Shown: piece after piece, positions 8,490-17,784 of the stretch
Layout of the letters: every line of letters begins with the position of its first letter
Position numbering within the stretch: the stretch's first letter is position 1
The notes under the pieces: model-generated
Database searches by the model: none
The model's input: only the letters and a program-made list of their open reading frames with translations
What the model was told of the DNA's origin: nothing
Position numbers and translations under genes: made by a program
Origin: Lampropedia aestuarii
Lineage (GTDB): Bacteria > Pseudomonadota > Gammaproteobacteria > Burkholderiales > Burkholderiaceae_C
Direction: 5' to 3'
Length of the DNA: 64,000 nucleotides
Assembly: GCF_004803635.1 (NCBI RefSeq)
Contig: NZ_SSWX01000018.1
Location: 1 to 64,000 of the forward strand

Positions 8490-9707
8490 TCAGGATTGCG
8501 GCTGCGCTACAGCACGAGCCACGGCATCGGCATCGGCATCGGCATCGGCAGCCTTGGGCATATCGCCCTGCGGCTCAGGCGCCAGTGGCATGCCGGGGTA
8601 GTAGATACGCTGCATCCCCGCAACCACCAGCCAATCACCTGGCTGCAAGCCCGCGTGAACCACGCGCTGGCCTTGCACCATGCGCCCCAATGTCAGCTCA
8701 CGCCGCTCGGCGCGCTGGTCAGGGCCCACCACATACGCATATTGGCGACTCTGGTCGGTCAGCACGGCCTTGTCATCGATCAACACGGCAGTGATGGGCT
8801 GGCCAGCCTGCATTTGCACACGTGCAAACATGCCCGGTGTGAACTGGCCCTGGGTGTTATCCAGGGTAGCGCGCAGGCGGATCGTGCCGGTTTGCGGATC
8901 GAGCTGGTTGTCGGTAAAGCTCAGCTGCCCCTGGTGCGGGAAGTCGACCTCGCCACTGAGTCCCACACGCACCATCGCAACCTGCGCGGCAGCCCCGGCT
9001 TCGCGGCTGCGCCGCAGGCTGTGCTCGTCGGCATCGAAATACACATGGACTGGATTGCCCGAGACCAGCGTCGTCAACACGCTTTGGTTGGCCTGCGCCA
9101 AATTACCCACGGTCAACAACGCGCGACCGGCCAGGCCACTGATGGGTGCGCGCACTTCGGTAAAGTTCAGCGCCAGTTGCGCCGTGCTCACAGCCGCTTC
9201 AGCCGCTTGCACCTGGGCCTGCGCTTGCGCCAGTGTGCCTGCGCGTTGATCGGCCTCTTCGACCGAAATGGCCTTGGCCGCAACCAAATCGCGGGCGCGC
9301 TGGTCCTGGCTCTTGGCCAAAACAGCCGCCGCTTTGGCACTTTGCAATTGCGCTTGTGCACTGGCCAGAGCCGCCCTGTAGGATCGCGGGTCGATGCGAA
9401 ACAGCACCTGGCCTTTTTCAACCCACTGGCCTTCAGTGAAAGCCACGCTGTCGATATAGCCATCAACCCGGGGCCGCAACTCGACGGTCTCAGGCGCAGC
9501 AATGCGGCCATTGAAACTGTCCCATAGCTGCACGGGCTGGCTCTGCACCTGCACCACCTGCACGGTGGCCGGTATTGGCTCACTGGACGCTGCTTGTGCC
9601 TGATTGCTTGGCGCGGGTCGACAGGCGGACAAGGCCAAGAGCACAAGCACTGTGCTCAGCGCCGCTGCGCTGCGCGCGCACCAGTGCGTGGAAAAAATGG
9701 ATGGCAT
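8490..9707 (-). CDS. RND efflux membrane fusion lipoprotein (AcrA/MexE family)
   Basis: Periplasmic adaptor joining the RND pump and the outer-membrane channel, 405 residues. The start at 9707 is preceded by AAGGAAA and gives a lipoprotein signal peptide (ALSTVLVLLALSA before Cys29). The order is barrel-sandwich (VELRPRVDGYIDSVAFTEGQ), alpha-helical hairpin (Ala/Gln-rich, about residues 105-175), second lipoyl half (FTEVRAPISGLAGRALLTVG) and beta-barrel domain. The extreme C-terminus has an Ala-Asp repeat encoded by a short GCATCG hexamer tandem (about 8520-8553), which may vary in length. First gene of the SoxR-linked operon. Confidence 0.93.
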   Translation of the reverse strand: MPSIFSTHWCARSAAALSTVLVLLALSACRPAPSNQAQAASSEPIPATVQVVQVQSQPVQLWDSFNGRIAAPETVELRPRVDGYIDSVAFTEGQWVEKGQVLFRIDPRSYRAALASAQAQLQSAKAAAVLAKSQDQRARDLVAAKAISVEEADQRAGTLAQAQAQVQAAEAAVSTAQLALNFTEVRAPISGLAGRALLTVGNLAQANQSVLTTLVSGNPVHVYFDADEHSLRRSREAGAAAQVAMVRVGLSGEVDFPHQGQLSFTDNQLDPQTGTIRLRATLDNTQGQFTPGMFARVQMQAGQPITAVLIDDKAVLTDQSRQYAYVVGPDQRAERRELTLGRMVQGQRVVHAGLQPGDWLVVAGMQRIYYPGMPLAPEPQGDMPKAADADADADAVARAVAQPQS

Positions 9708-9866
9708 GTGGTTTCCTTTAATGCAAAAACGGCCCCTCTGCGCCCTCTGCGCAGGGATGGGAACTGGCAGCACGGGCTTGGCTTGCAGCTTGACAAGCTG
9801 GTCTGCGAGGCAGCCATGCACTGCTACACATGGCGCTCAATTGGGCTGGACCCGTTGCGGGAATGC

Positions 9867-9897
9867 ATTCTTCAAGTTAAAGTTAACTTTAAGTCAA
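9867..9897 (-). promoter_or_regulatory. SoxR-type promoter of the efflux operon
   Basis: On the minus strand: -35 TTGACT (9892-9897), an unusually long 19-bp spacer, and -10 AAGAAT (9867-9872). The spacer is almost filled by the perfect 16-bp palindrome TTAAAGTTAACTTTAA (9877-9892). A 19-bp spacer with a central dyad is the hallmark of MerR-family promoters. The palindrome core AAGTTAACTT matches the E. coli soxS SoxR box (CTCAAGTTAACTTGAG). It also lies 27 bases in front of soxR, so autoregulation is likely. Confidence 0.85.
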
Positions 9898-9918
9898 GAA
9901 ATGAACGAGGAAACCCCA

Positions 9919-10419
9919 ATGAACGTACGGGAAGATGAACTGCTATCGATTGGCAAGATTGCCCAGCGCAGCGGCGTCAATGCGTCTGCGTTGCGCTATT
10001 ACGAGAGCCTGGGATTGCTGGAATCGGTGCGCAGCCAGACCGGACACCGCCGTTACCGGCGCTCATCCTTGCGCCGCGTCGCCTATATCCTGTTTGCCCA
10101 GCGCCTGGGCTTTCAGCTGGAAGAAATTGCCGAGCAGCTCAATGGCCTTCCCAAGCACCATGCACCCACTGGCGAGGAATGGAGCAGCCTGTCGCAGTTA
10201 TGGGTCAGCCGTGTCGACGAGCGCATTGCAGAGCTGACGCACCTGCGCAAAAGCCTGGATAACTGCATTGGCTGCGGCTGCCTGTCGATGAAGGTCTGCA
10301 ATGTCTTCAACCGTGCTGACTGCATCGCCGTCAAAGGCGCTGGCCCACGCGTGTGGCTGGGCGACAGGCTGACTGCCGCCGAGCCTGAGGATGGCATACA
10401 AACACCCGGAAAAACCTGA
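9919..10419 (+). CDS. soxR: Redox-sensitive transcriptional activator SoxR
   Basis: MerR-family [2Fe-2S] regulator of 166 residues. The N-terminal MerR helix-turn-helix is IGKIAQRSGVNASALRYYESLGLL; a dimerisation helix follows; then CIGCGCLSMKVC provides the four cluster cysteines (116, 119, 121, 127) with the exact C-x2-C-x-C-x5-C SoxR spacing. The start at 9919 is chosen because GAGGAAA lies seven bases upstream; an in-frame ATG at 9901 is the alternative. It is divergent from the RND efflux operon, with a SoxR box between, so it probably switches the pump on directly in response to redox-cycling compounds, as SoxR does outside the enterics. No soxS is nearby. Confidence 0.95.
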   Translation: MNVREDELLSIGKIAQRSGVNASALRYYESLGLLESVRSQTGHRRYRRSSLRRVAYILFAQRLGFQLEEIAEQLNGLPKHHAPTGEEWSSLSQLWVSRVDERIAELTHLRKSLDNCIGCGCLSMKVCNVFNRADCIAVKGAGPRVWLGDRLTAAEPEDGIQTPGKT

Positions 10420-10438
10420 ATATTGGCGCCCACCCAAC

Positions 10439-11641
10439 TCATAACTTACGCGCCACAAACACCCCTGCCAGTGCCAAAGGCAGCAGCATGCAAGCGACCA
10501 AGGTCCATCCGCCCAATTGCGCCAGGCCTCCTGCCGACATGGGGCCAATCACCTGCCCCAAATAGCTGCCTTGCAGCATCAAACCAATCGTGGGGGCGAC
10601 CAAGGCTGGTTCTGGCGCCACGCGGGGCGCAAGCGCAGACAAGGCGCCGGGAGTCGCCCCCATGCAGCCAATCATCCCCGCGGACACGAAGGCCGCCAGC
10701 ACTGGTGGCAAGCTGAGCCAAAACAATACCGGAATACACACTACTGCGGCCCCAAAACTGCCTGCGACAATATGGCGCGGCGCCACGCCACGCCGCATCA
10801 AGGCCCCAGCACCAAGATTGCCCAGCACATTGGTAGCAACGATGGCGGCGCTGGCAAAACCTGCCTGAATCGGTGTCAAAGCCAACAAATCGCGCAGCAA
10901 TAAGGGCAGAAAGCCCGAGAACGCAAAATACACAATCGCATAGAGGCCAAAACCGATGGCAATCAATTGCGCTTTACGCGTAGTGGCTACACGGCCAATA
11001 GCACCCCAAATGCTGCTCGTCTGCACCCGCTCGTCTGATGAGCCGATGTGCAATGACAAGGGTGGCATACGCGGCAAGCCCAGCCAAACAACGGGTGCAT
11101 AGGCCAACGCCAGCACGGCATTGACCATCCAAATGCAGCTCCAAGTCAACTCAAAACCCAGCGCAGCCGCCAACGTAGTCGCACAAATCACCAAGGCAAT
11201 GCCGCTTGGCACTGCCGTGCTGGACAGTGCCATCGCCAAATCACGGTCTGCAGCATGGGCCTGGCGCCCGACAACGCTTGAGGCACACACCAGCAATACC
11301 ACTACCGCCACGCCCTCCAGCACCCGCGAGACCAATAAGCCCACAATGTGATCGGCTTGGCTGCCTGCAACACTGCTCGCAGCCACCACCAACAAGCCCA
11401 CAGTCAGCACCTTGCGGGCATCCAGCCGCGCAATGAGAACTCCCAAGGGCATCGCAAAAAATGCACCGACAATGGCCAAAGCCGAGATCACCATGCCCGT
11501 TTGTGTCAGGCTCAAATGCAGCGGAGCAGCTTGCAGCAACGGCAGCGCAATAATGGCTTTGCCAATTTGAAACGACGCAACCAGCGAGGTCACAATGGCC
11601 AAAGCAATATTGCGCCAGGAAGTCTTGTGTAAGGGAGTCAT
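10439..11641 (-). CDS. MFS transporter
   Basis: Major facilitator superfamily permease, about 400 residues with roughly 12 hydrophobic segments. A conserved loop 2-3 type sequence is visible (MPLGVLIARLDARKVLTVG). The start at 11641 (MTPLHKTSWRNIALAIV) is preferred over an upstream start at 11734 that would add a poorly hydrophobic 31-residue prefix. The general pattern resembles CynX/NimT or drug/metabolite MFS exporters, but the substrate is not determinable. It converges with soxR with only 19 bases between the stops; membership of the SoxR regulon is not shown. Confidence 0.8.
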   Translation of the reverse strand: MTPLHKTSWRNIALAIVTSLVASFQIGKAIIALPLLQAAPLHLSLTQTGMVISALAIVGAFFAMPLGVLIARLDARKVLTVGLLVVAASSVAGSQADHIVGLLVSRVLEGVAVVVLLVCASSVVGRQAHAADRDLAMALSSTAVPSGIALVICATTLAAALGFELTWSCIWMVNAVLALAYAPVVWLGLPRMPPLSLHIGSSDERVQTSSIWGAIGRVATTRKAQLIAIGFGLYAIVYFAFSGFLPLLLRDLLALTPIQAGFASAAIVATNVLGNLGAGALMRRGVAPRHIVAGSFGAAVVCIPVLFWLSLPPVLAAFVSAGMIGCMGATPGALSALAPRVAPEPALVAPTIGLMLQGSYLGQVIGPMSAGGLAQLGGWTLVACMLLPLALAGVFVARKL

Positions 11642-11775
11642 ACCAGCCTGTTGTGTAAAGATCAGGCCACGCCTGCACCGGCACGGCCATGCTGTCCGAT
11701 GCATGTCGAACAGGACTGGAGTTTGCCGCTTCAAGTGGCCTTTAAGTCAAGCATAGTGGCCCCTTGCAGCAGGCT

Positions 11776-12297
11776 CTAACGCATCTTGCGGCCAAACAAG
11801 ACCAAGACAGCAGCGCCCATCAAAGGCAACCACACTGTCAACAATTCATTTTTAAAGACGGCCCAGCCCCTGGCCGTGAAAAACGCATCTGCGCGCACCG
11901 GCGAGACAGCAATGAACTTCCACGGACTGTTGTAGCGCGCATCCCACAGCGGCCACATCAGCGGCACACCATAGCGCCCGGTCGTACAGGCATCCAGCAA
12001 TGGGTGCGAGAAGCAGCAGACAAACATCCACACCCAAGCTTTCCACCAGGCGATGCCCCAGCGCTTGGCAAAGCCAATGCCGACCATGCCGATGGCAAAG
12101 GCAAAACCAATCGAATGCGTGAAGCCGCGATGGTCCCAAATCCCCTCAAAACGCAGGCCAAACTGGCGCGGAATGCCGTCGAAGTCGGGCAGGATCGCAG
12201 CCAACATGCCCATCAACAGCATCGAGGCAGGAATCCTCGCCCCAGCCGCCACTTTGGCAGCAATCGGCACAGCGATATGAGAGAAGATCGTGGGCAC
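11776..12297 (-). CDS. YdjM-like membrane-bound metal-dependent hydrolase (DUF457)
   Basis: Small inner-membrane protein of 173 residues with about four hydrophobic segments. It carries the family motifs ILPDFDG, WDHRGFTHS and FSHPLLDACTTGR, whose Asp/His residues form a probable metal site. This pattern defines the LexA-regulated YdjM family of E. coli; no SOS box is evident here. The start is GTG (GTGCCCACGATC) and begins PTIFSHIAVP, a typical family opening. It occupies the place downstream of glyQ where glyS is normally found. The biochemical substrate is unknown. Confidence 0.82.
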   Translation of the reverse strand: MPTIFSHIAVPIAAKVAAGARIPASMLLMGMLAAILPDFDGIPRQFGLRFEGIWDHRGFTHSIGFAFAIGMVGIGFAKRWGIAWWKAWVWMFVCCFSHPLLDACTTGRYGVPLMWPLWDARYNSPWKFIAVSPVRADAFFTARGWAVFKNELLTVWLPLMGAAVLVLFGRKMR

Positions 12298-12335
12298 GGC
12301 AGTTTGATGGCAAAGGGGCAGCAGGGCCTGCGTGT

Positions 12336-13271
12336 TTAAGCCACTTTCTTGTTGTCAGTGGCCTTTTCCATTTGCGCCACCCATTCGCGCGGCGCCATTG
12401 GAAAGCCCAAGCGCTCACGGCTTTCGTAGTAACTCTTGGCGACGCTGCGCGCCAGATTGCGAATACGGCCAATGTAAGCGGCACGCTCGGTCACCGAGAT
12501 CGCGCCACGCGCATCCAGCAAATTGAAGGTGTGCGCGGCTTTGAGCACCTGCTCATAGGCTGGCAAAGCCAATTGCTTTTCCATCAACAACTGGGCTTCT
12601 TTCTCGTAGGCATTGAATGCAATGAACAGGAAATCGGCGTCGGAGTATTCAAAGTTGTAGGTCGATTGCTCGACCTCGTTTTGGTGGAAGACATCGCCGT
12701 AAGTGACCTTCGTGCCATCTGGAGCGATCGAATAAGTCAGGTCATAAACGTTCTCTACGCCTTGCAGATACATCGCCAGACGCTCCAGACCATAGGTGAT
12801 CTCACCGGTAATCGGGCGGCAGTCAATCCCGCCTACTTGCTGGAAGTAGGTGAATTGCGTGACCTCCATGCCGTTGAGCCAGACTTCCCAGCCCAGGCCC
12901 CAGGCGCCCAAAGTCGGATTTTCCCAGTCGTCTTCGACAAAACGGATGTCATTTTTGTTCAGATCAAAGCCCAGCGCTTTCAGACTGCCCAAATACAAGT
13001 CCAGGATATTGGCTGGCGCTGGCTTGAGCACCACCTGGTATTGGTAATAGTGCTGCAAGCGGTTCGGGTTCTCGCCGTAGCGGCCATCCTTGGGGCGACG
13101 GCTAGGCTGCACATAAGCGGCCTTCCATGGCTCAGGGCCAATAGCGCGCAAAAAGGTTGCGGTATGGCTGGTGCCCGCCCCCACTTCCATGTCATAGGGC
13201 TGCAGCAGCGTGCAGCCTTGCTGGTCCCAGTAGTTTTGCAAGGTAAGGATGATTTGCTGGAAGGTAAGCAT
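12336..13271 (-). CDS. glyQ: Glycyl-tRNA synthetase alpha subunit
   Basis: Catalytic (alpha) subunit of the heterotetrameric bacterial glycyl-tRNA synthetase, which charges tRNA-Gly together with GlyS. The start at 13271 gives the canonical beginning [20 protein letters not shown]. Further conserved blocks are [53 protein letters not shown] and [21 protein letters not shown]. The length, 311 residues, is normal. The glyS gene that usually follows directly is absent: a YdjM-like gene lies 38 bases downstream. It sits after lnt on the same strand, but repeat R1b fills the gap. Confidence 0.96.
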   Translation of the reverse strand: MLTFQQIILTLQNYWDQQGCTLLQPYDMEVGAGTSHTATFLRAIGPEPWKAAYVQPSRRPKDGRYGENPNRLQHYYQYQVVLKPAPANILDLYLGSLKALGFDLNKNDIRFVEDDWENPTLGAWGLGWEVWLNGMEVTQFTYFQQVGGIDCRPITGEITYGLERLAMYLQGVENVYDLTYSIAPDGTKVTYGDVFHQNEVEQSTYNFEYSDADFLFIAFNAYEKEAQLLMEKQLALPAYEQVLKAAHTFNLLDARGAISVTERAAYIGRIRNLARSVAKSYYESRERLGFPMAPREWVAQMEKATDNKKVA

Positions 13272-13347
13272 GGCAGTGGTGAATTCGTGAAAGCGGGCCT
13301 GGCAGACCAAATAAAACAAACGCGCCTACGTATGTCAGACGCGCCTT

Positions 13348-13508
13348 AGAACGTGTTTACGATCTTTTTGCAGCCGCGCAAGGCACAAAAAAGAGGCTGT
13401 GCAAGCCGCCTATTGCAGCCCATACGTCTGTATGAGCAAAACAGGCAACGCCGCAATGCGCTTTTTGGGCTTTAACTCGGCTGCGTGGAGATTTTGAGCA
13501 GGCTCTTA
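13348..13508. repeat. R1 repeat, copy b (internally deleted)
   Basis: Starts AGAACGTGTTTACGATCTTTTTGCAG and ends TGAGCAGGCTCTTA. It keeps the GGCACAAAAAAGAGGC block and the CATACGTCTGTATGAGC palindrome but lacks about 100 bp of the middle of the full-length element. It fills most of the gap between lnt and glyQ; no other feature is seen in 13272-13581. Confidence 0.8.
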
Positions 13509-13581
13509 AAGCCAAGGCAAGCCTAGGATTCTAATTCATGCCCGCAGACAATATAAAACCCATTTGGGACATTTAGCTTGG

Positions 13582-15243
13582 TTATTGATAACTGCGGCGC
13601 AGCGCTGGCAAACGGCGCAGCACCACGGGCACCAACACCAGCGTCAGCAAGGCCACCATCCACAGCGGCCACAAGCGCCACACGCCAGCCCAACGCGCAT
13701 ATGGGGTAATGCTGCTGGCCTCACCTCCCTGTCCCACGCCAGTGACTTCACCCGACAGCACCTGCACTGTGGCGCGCGGTGCCTTGGCTTGCACCTGGCC
13801 GCGGTGGTCGATGATGGCCGTCGCGCCGGTATTGGTGGCGCGAATCATTGGGCGCTCCAATTCCAGCGTGCGCATCCGGCTGATGTTCAAATGCTGGTCA
13901 ATCACCTTGCCCTCACCAAACCAGCCAATATTGCTGAAATTGACCAGTACGGTCGGTGCTTGGTTGGCGTCGGTAAAGCGCTGCGCCAGCTCTTCACCAA
14001 ACAAATCCTCATAGCAGATATTGGGAGCAAAACGCTCACCCTGCCATTCAAACGATGGTTGAACCACCGCGCCACGGCTGAAACTGTCCAGCGGAATGTC
14101 CATCATGTCATTGAACCACTGGAACATCGGCGGCACGAACTCGCCAAATGGCACCAAATGGGATTTGCTGTAAATATAAGGTTCGCCACCGGGTTTGACG
14201 CCTTCAACCGAGTTCGTATACCCAGTCAATGGGCTGCCCAGTGGAATGCCAGTCAACAGTGCTTGTTCGCCATTGCGGTAAGGCTCAGTGACGATGGCGA
14301 AGTACTCGATCGGCAAATCAGGCTTGAGCACCGGAATGGCTGTCTCAGGCGCAATCACCAGGCTTTCCGTGCGCTGGCGGAATTGGTCACCATACCAATT
14401 GAGTGAGTCGATCACGCCAGTGGAGGGGTCGAATTTCTCGGCAATGGGGATATTGCCTTGCAGCAGCGCCACGCTCACCGGCTGGCTGTGCTGCTGTGCA
14501 TCGGCACTGGCAAACTGCGCGCGCTGCCAGACACCACCGACATGCACGGCCACTGCCAGCAACAGCAGCCAGGCAGGCGCGGACAGCATGCGTGGACCAG
14601 AGACCGGCAATCGTGAAATGCTGATAAACCGCCCAAATATATAGCCCAGCACCGCAACGAGCACAAATGCCAGCAAAGCCGCAAACATGGCAGCCACTGC
14701 GCCAATGCCGTAGACGCCCACCCAGCGCGCCAGCCAGGCCAGCGGGCCATCCACATGGGCGTAGCCAATCGCCCCCCAGGGAAAACCGGTCAGCCACTGC
14801 CCACGAGCGAGTTCGGCCAAACTCCAGCAAGCGGCAAACAGCAGCGCACTGCCCATGAAGCCATACACCCGCAAACGCCAATACAGCGCTGCCGCAATTG
14901 CGTAATACAAGGCCAGCGCGGCAGCCAGAGCCAGCACGGCCGCCGCCGCCAACGCAGCGGACAAGCCCGCATAGGTGTGCATCGAGATGTAAAGCCAGCT
15001 AAAGACCGAGGCCAGCCAGCAAGTGGCAAACCACCAGCCACGCAAGGCGGCTTGCTTGGCACTGCGGCTGCCATCCAAAAACAGAAAGAAGCCAGCGAGT
15101 GCCCCAACCTGCGCCCACCAAGCGGCTTGACCGGACTGGCTGGCCAAGGACCAGGCTTGCAGCATGGCCAGCAGCGGCAGGCACAGCCAGGCAGCGATGC
15201 GCTCAAAACGGATGAGCCGAAATTCTCGGGCCAATAAAGACAT
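13582..15243 (-). CDS. lnt: Apolipoprotein N-acyltransferase
   Basis: Inner-membrane enzyme that adds the third acyl chain to the N-terminal Cys of lipoproteins, needed for Lol sorting. About 553 residues: six or so N-terminal transmembrane helices, then a nitrilase domain. The catalytic triad is visible as Glu in VIAPETAIPV, Lys in SKSHLVPFGEFVPP and Cys in NICYEDLFGE. The start at 15243 has AAGGGAAT upstream. It follows corC on the same strand, as in most proteobacteria. Several lipoproteins in this window would be its clients. Confidence 0.96.
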   Translation of the reverse strand: MSLLAREFRLIRFERIAAWLCLPLLAMLQAWSLASQSGQAAWWAQVGALAGFFLFLDGSRSAKQAALRGWWFATCWLASVFSWLYISMHTYAGLSAALAAAAVLALAAALALYYAIAAALYWRLRVYGFMGSALLFAACWSLAELARGQWLTGFPWGAIGYAHVDGPLAWLARWVGVYGIGAVAAMFAALLAFVLVAVLGYIFGRFISISRLPVSGPRMLSAPAWLLLLAVAVHVGGVWQRAQFASADAQQHSQPVSVALLQGNIPIAEKFDPSTGVIDSLNWYGDQFRQRTESLVIAPETAIPVLKPDLPIEYFAIVTEPYRNGEQALLTGIPLGSPLTGYTNSVEGVKPGGEPYIYSKSHLVPFGEFVPPMFQWFNDMMDIPLDSFSRGAVVQPSFEWQGERFAPNICYEDLFGEELAQRFTDANQAPTVLVNFSNIGWFGEGKVIDQHLNISRMRTLELERPMIRATNTGATAIIDHRGQVQAKAPRATVQVLSGEVTGVGQGGEASSITPYARWAGVWRLWPLWMVALLTLVLVPVVLRRLPALRRSYQ

Positions 15244-15444
15244 AGTGAACGATTCCCTTAACGGCAAACAGCCCGCACTCTGCATGGTGTCAGAGGCTGG
15301 GCCTGCATGGCATGGCGGCCGCCCTGCTGGAGCAAGCTACCAAGACGAGGCAGCACCACGGCGGCGCTGCCCACTCAGTCAACAATTGAACAGATCACCA
15401 AGCAGCCATCAAGTGCCCAGTGCTCTTCATTCTGACCAGCGCAG

Positions 15445-16311
15445 TTATTCGCTGGTTTGGCGGCGAACTCGAAACCAACGCACCGCACCGCCTTTGGCAA
15501 ACAAGACCTCAAAGCGCAACCCAGCAAGCTCCAGCACTTCACCACGCGCCGGCACGCGGCCGAGCTGCTGGGTGACCAGGCCGCCAATGGTTTCGATGTC
15601 GTCGTCAAAGTCATCAGGGGTCAGGCGAACCTCGAAGCTCTCTTGCACTTTCTCAATCGGCGTATCACCGCGCACGCGCCAGCTGCCATTGGCCAGCTGG
15701 TAGATCTCGCCTTCATCCTCGGGTTCATCGAATTCGTCCTCGATTTCACCCACGATTTCTTCCAGCACATCTTCAATCGTGATCAAGCCCGATGTGCGAC
15801 CAAACTCGTCCACAAGAATGGCCATGTGGTTGCGGTGCAAGCGAAACTCACGCAGCAAATCGCTCAGGCGCTTGGTTTCAGGCAGCACCAAAGGTGGCCG
15901 CAACAAGGCCCGCACATTCAAATTCGGTGAGCGCTGCAGTTGCAATAGGTGCTTGGACAGCAGCACCCCAATGATGTTGTCACGCGAGCCTTCATAGACT
16001 GGAAAGCGCGAATGGGCATCGCGAATGACTTTGTCGAGCAAATCTTCGTAAGCAGCATCGATATCCAACAAGTCCATGCGCGAGGTTGACACCATCGCAT
16101 CCGATGCGGTTAACTGCTCCAAGCGGATCACCCGCTCCAGCATGATGCGTACATCAGGCTTGATGGTGTCGCTGTCCTCCGCTGCAGCAATGATCTCAAT
16201 CAAAGCCTCAGGAGTGGCAGGTGGCGGGTGTAAAAAATCAGTCAGACGTTGGCGCAAGCTGCGCTTGTCATCTTTATCGGAGGGCTTGGAATGGGTTGGT
16301 TCGGTAGTCAC
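15445..16311 (-). CDS. corC: CorC/HlyC-family CBS-domain transporter-associated protein
   Basis: Cytosolic protein of 288 residues with an N-terminal segment (DSDTIKPDVRIMLERVIRLEQLTASDAMVSTSRMDLLD), a CBS pair (about 65-190, including NHMAILVDEFGRTSGLITIEDVLEEIVGEIEDEFD) and the C-terminal CorC_HlyC domain (about 205-285). CorC/YbeX homologues are linked to magnesium/cobalt efflux and to ribosome maturation. Located immediately upstream of lnt on the same strand (200-base gap), the widely conserved ybeX-lnt order. ybeY is not adjacent. Confidence 0.9.
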   Translation of the reverse strand: MTTEPTHSKPSDKDDKRSLRQRLTDFLHPPPATPEALIEIIAAAEDSDTIKPDVRIMLERVIRLEQLTASDAMVSTSRMDLLDIDAAYEDLLDKVIRDAHSRFPVYEGSRDNIIGVLLSKHLLQLQRSPNLNVRALLRPPLVLPETKRLSDLLREFRLHRNHMAILVDEFGRTSGLITIEDVLEEIVGEIEDEFDEPEDEGEIYQLANGSWRVRGDTPIEKVQESFEVRLTPDDFDDDIETIGGLVTQQLGRVPARGEVLELAGLRFEVLFAKGGAVRWFRVRRQTSE

Positions 16312-16537
16312 TTCAAACCGTGGGCCTGCTGGCAGTGGTTAGACACGCCTACAGCATAGCCGAACTCGAAGCCAGCAGCGACGTTCCGGGACAACAGCCC
16401 AGCTCTCACTCAGTGGCCTGGCGCTGTTGCAGGCAAGCTATGCGACAGCCTCGTTGCAGGGAAAATGCATGCGGCATCACAGCGGATCGCCTGGTAGCGC
16501 GCGCAGACCGCTACAGGCAGATGTGCATCGCTTGCTT

Positions 16538-16728
16538 AGAGCCTGTACAAAATCTCGACGCAGCCGCATTGAAGCCCCAAAGAATGCAATGCGCGGCAAA
16601 AATCGCGGCCGGGCTATCTTGCTAGGCGAGGATTTTTAACAAAGCAGCGCGCCTTTAGGGCTTTAACCCCAACACCCAAAGGAGCTGCAAGGCACAAAAA
16701 ATGGGCCGTGCAAGGTGCCTGTTTACGG
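16538..16728. repeat. R1 repeat, copy c
   Basis: Begins AGAGCCTGTACAAAATCTCGACGCAGCCG and includes the TGCGCGGCAAAAATCGCGGCCGGGCTATC and GAGGATTTTTAACAAAGCAGCGCGCCTTT blocks of the full element, then GCAAGGCACAAAAAA. The right end is eroded. The rest of the 452-bp gap between the GNAT gene and corC (16312-16764) shows no gene. Confidence 0.75.
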
Positions 16729-16764
16729 CCTTGCGGCGCAGGCACTGGAGCCATTTGTGCTCGC

Positions 16765-17472
16765 TTACTCCGTCGACTCCAGCGGCTCTGCCTCAGGCAG
16801 AGTGCCCCAGGTTTGCAATTGCCCCAAAAAAGTCTGGAATTGGTGTGCCTGGGCTTTGATGCGGTAGTCCATCTCGCCAATCTGGTCTTCCCAGACAGCG
16901 CACAGGCGTGAGTTCAGATTCGCCACTGGCAGTGTCAAATACGCTTCGGACTCGCTGCCCCAGCGCTGTACGGTGGCACCGGCTTTGCGGGCGATTTTGA
17001 GCATCGCCACATTCTCGCTGAGGGCATGGATGTACATGGTTTGCACGCCTTCGTTGCTGGCGTGCATGACGGCGCGCTCAAACAAACGGGCGCCAATCCG
17101 CTGGCCCCTGCAATGTCCAGAGACTGACACGCCAAATTCAGCGGCTTTGGGTTTGTCTTCGGCAGCATCGAATGCCAAATGCGCGACGGCAACCAACTCC
17201 AGCTGGCTGCCATGGATGCCAAATACTTCATCACGCGTGAAGTCCAGCCCATCGACATAGCGCTGCACTTGTGCATCCGAGGCCGGATAACCAAAACGCA
17301 AGTAGCGGTCATGGGCAGACAAGTCCAGCAAGTGCTGCAAAATCTGGCCGCGATGCGAGGCACTCAATGTGCGAATCGGCGTGTAACTGTGCTCTGTCGA
17401 TGCCTGCGTCACCTCACGGGCATGCGCCCCACTCTCAAGTAGCGCTGAAGAGGAAGTTTTGACATCGAACAT
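16765..17472 (-). CDS. GNAT-family N-acetyltransferase
   Basis: About 235 residues with one acetyltransferase domain. The acetyl-CoA-binding motif A is FGVSVSGHCRGQRIGARLFERAVMHA (Q/R-x-x-G-x-A type), followed by MYIHALSENVAMLKIARKAGA. The start is set at the ATG at 17472 (MFDVK); a TTG three codons earlier is unlikely. An ~40-residue N-terminal extension precedes the domain and a C-terminal helix rich in Gln/Glu follows it. Substrate unknown. It stands alone between two R1 repeats. Confidence 0.82.
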   Translation of the reverse strand: MFDVKTSSSALLESGAHAREVTQASTEHSYTPIRTLSASHRGQILQHLLDLSAHDRYLRFGYPASDAQVQRYVDGLDFTRDEVFGIHGSQLELVAVAHLAFDAAEDKPKAAEFGVSVSGHCRGQRIGARLFERAVMHASNEGVQTMYIHALSENVAMLKIARKAGATVQRWGSESEAYLTLPVANLNSRLCAVWEDQIGEMDYRIKAQAHQFQTFLGQLQTWGTLPEAEPLESTE

Positions 17473-17682
17473 AGACAACACGAATAACTACAACTGGCAT
17501 CGAGAGATGCGTGAGACGCTGGCCACAAGCCCGCTAGCACGCCACAAATATAGGGGAAACCCTAGGGGCTGAAATGTAGCGCATCTTGGAGCGCTTTGGC
17601 TGCAAAAAATACAAAACCTTATGTCCTGTGAGGTTGCCTCTGTCGCCTTGGTGACCTGTGAGCCGATGCGCCATTTCCACGC

Positions 17683-17784
17683 CGTCGCGCAAGGTACAAA
17701 AAAGAGGCGGCACACAACAGGCAACGCCGCAATGCGCCTGTTTGTGCATTGCGCGACGGCGCGGAGATGATGAGCAGGCTCTTA
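17683..17784. repeat. R1 repeat, copy d (short), overlapping the comM stop codon
   Basis: Contains GTCGCGCAAGGTACAAAAAAGAGGC, an inner GGCAACGCCGCAATGCGC stretch and the terminal GAGCAGGCTCTTA. Read on the minus strand, the end is TAAGAGCCTGCTC, and that TAA (17784-17782) is the comM stop codon. No other feature is seen in 17482-17781. Confidence 0.75.
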
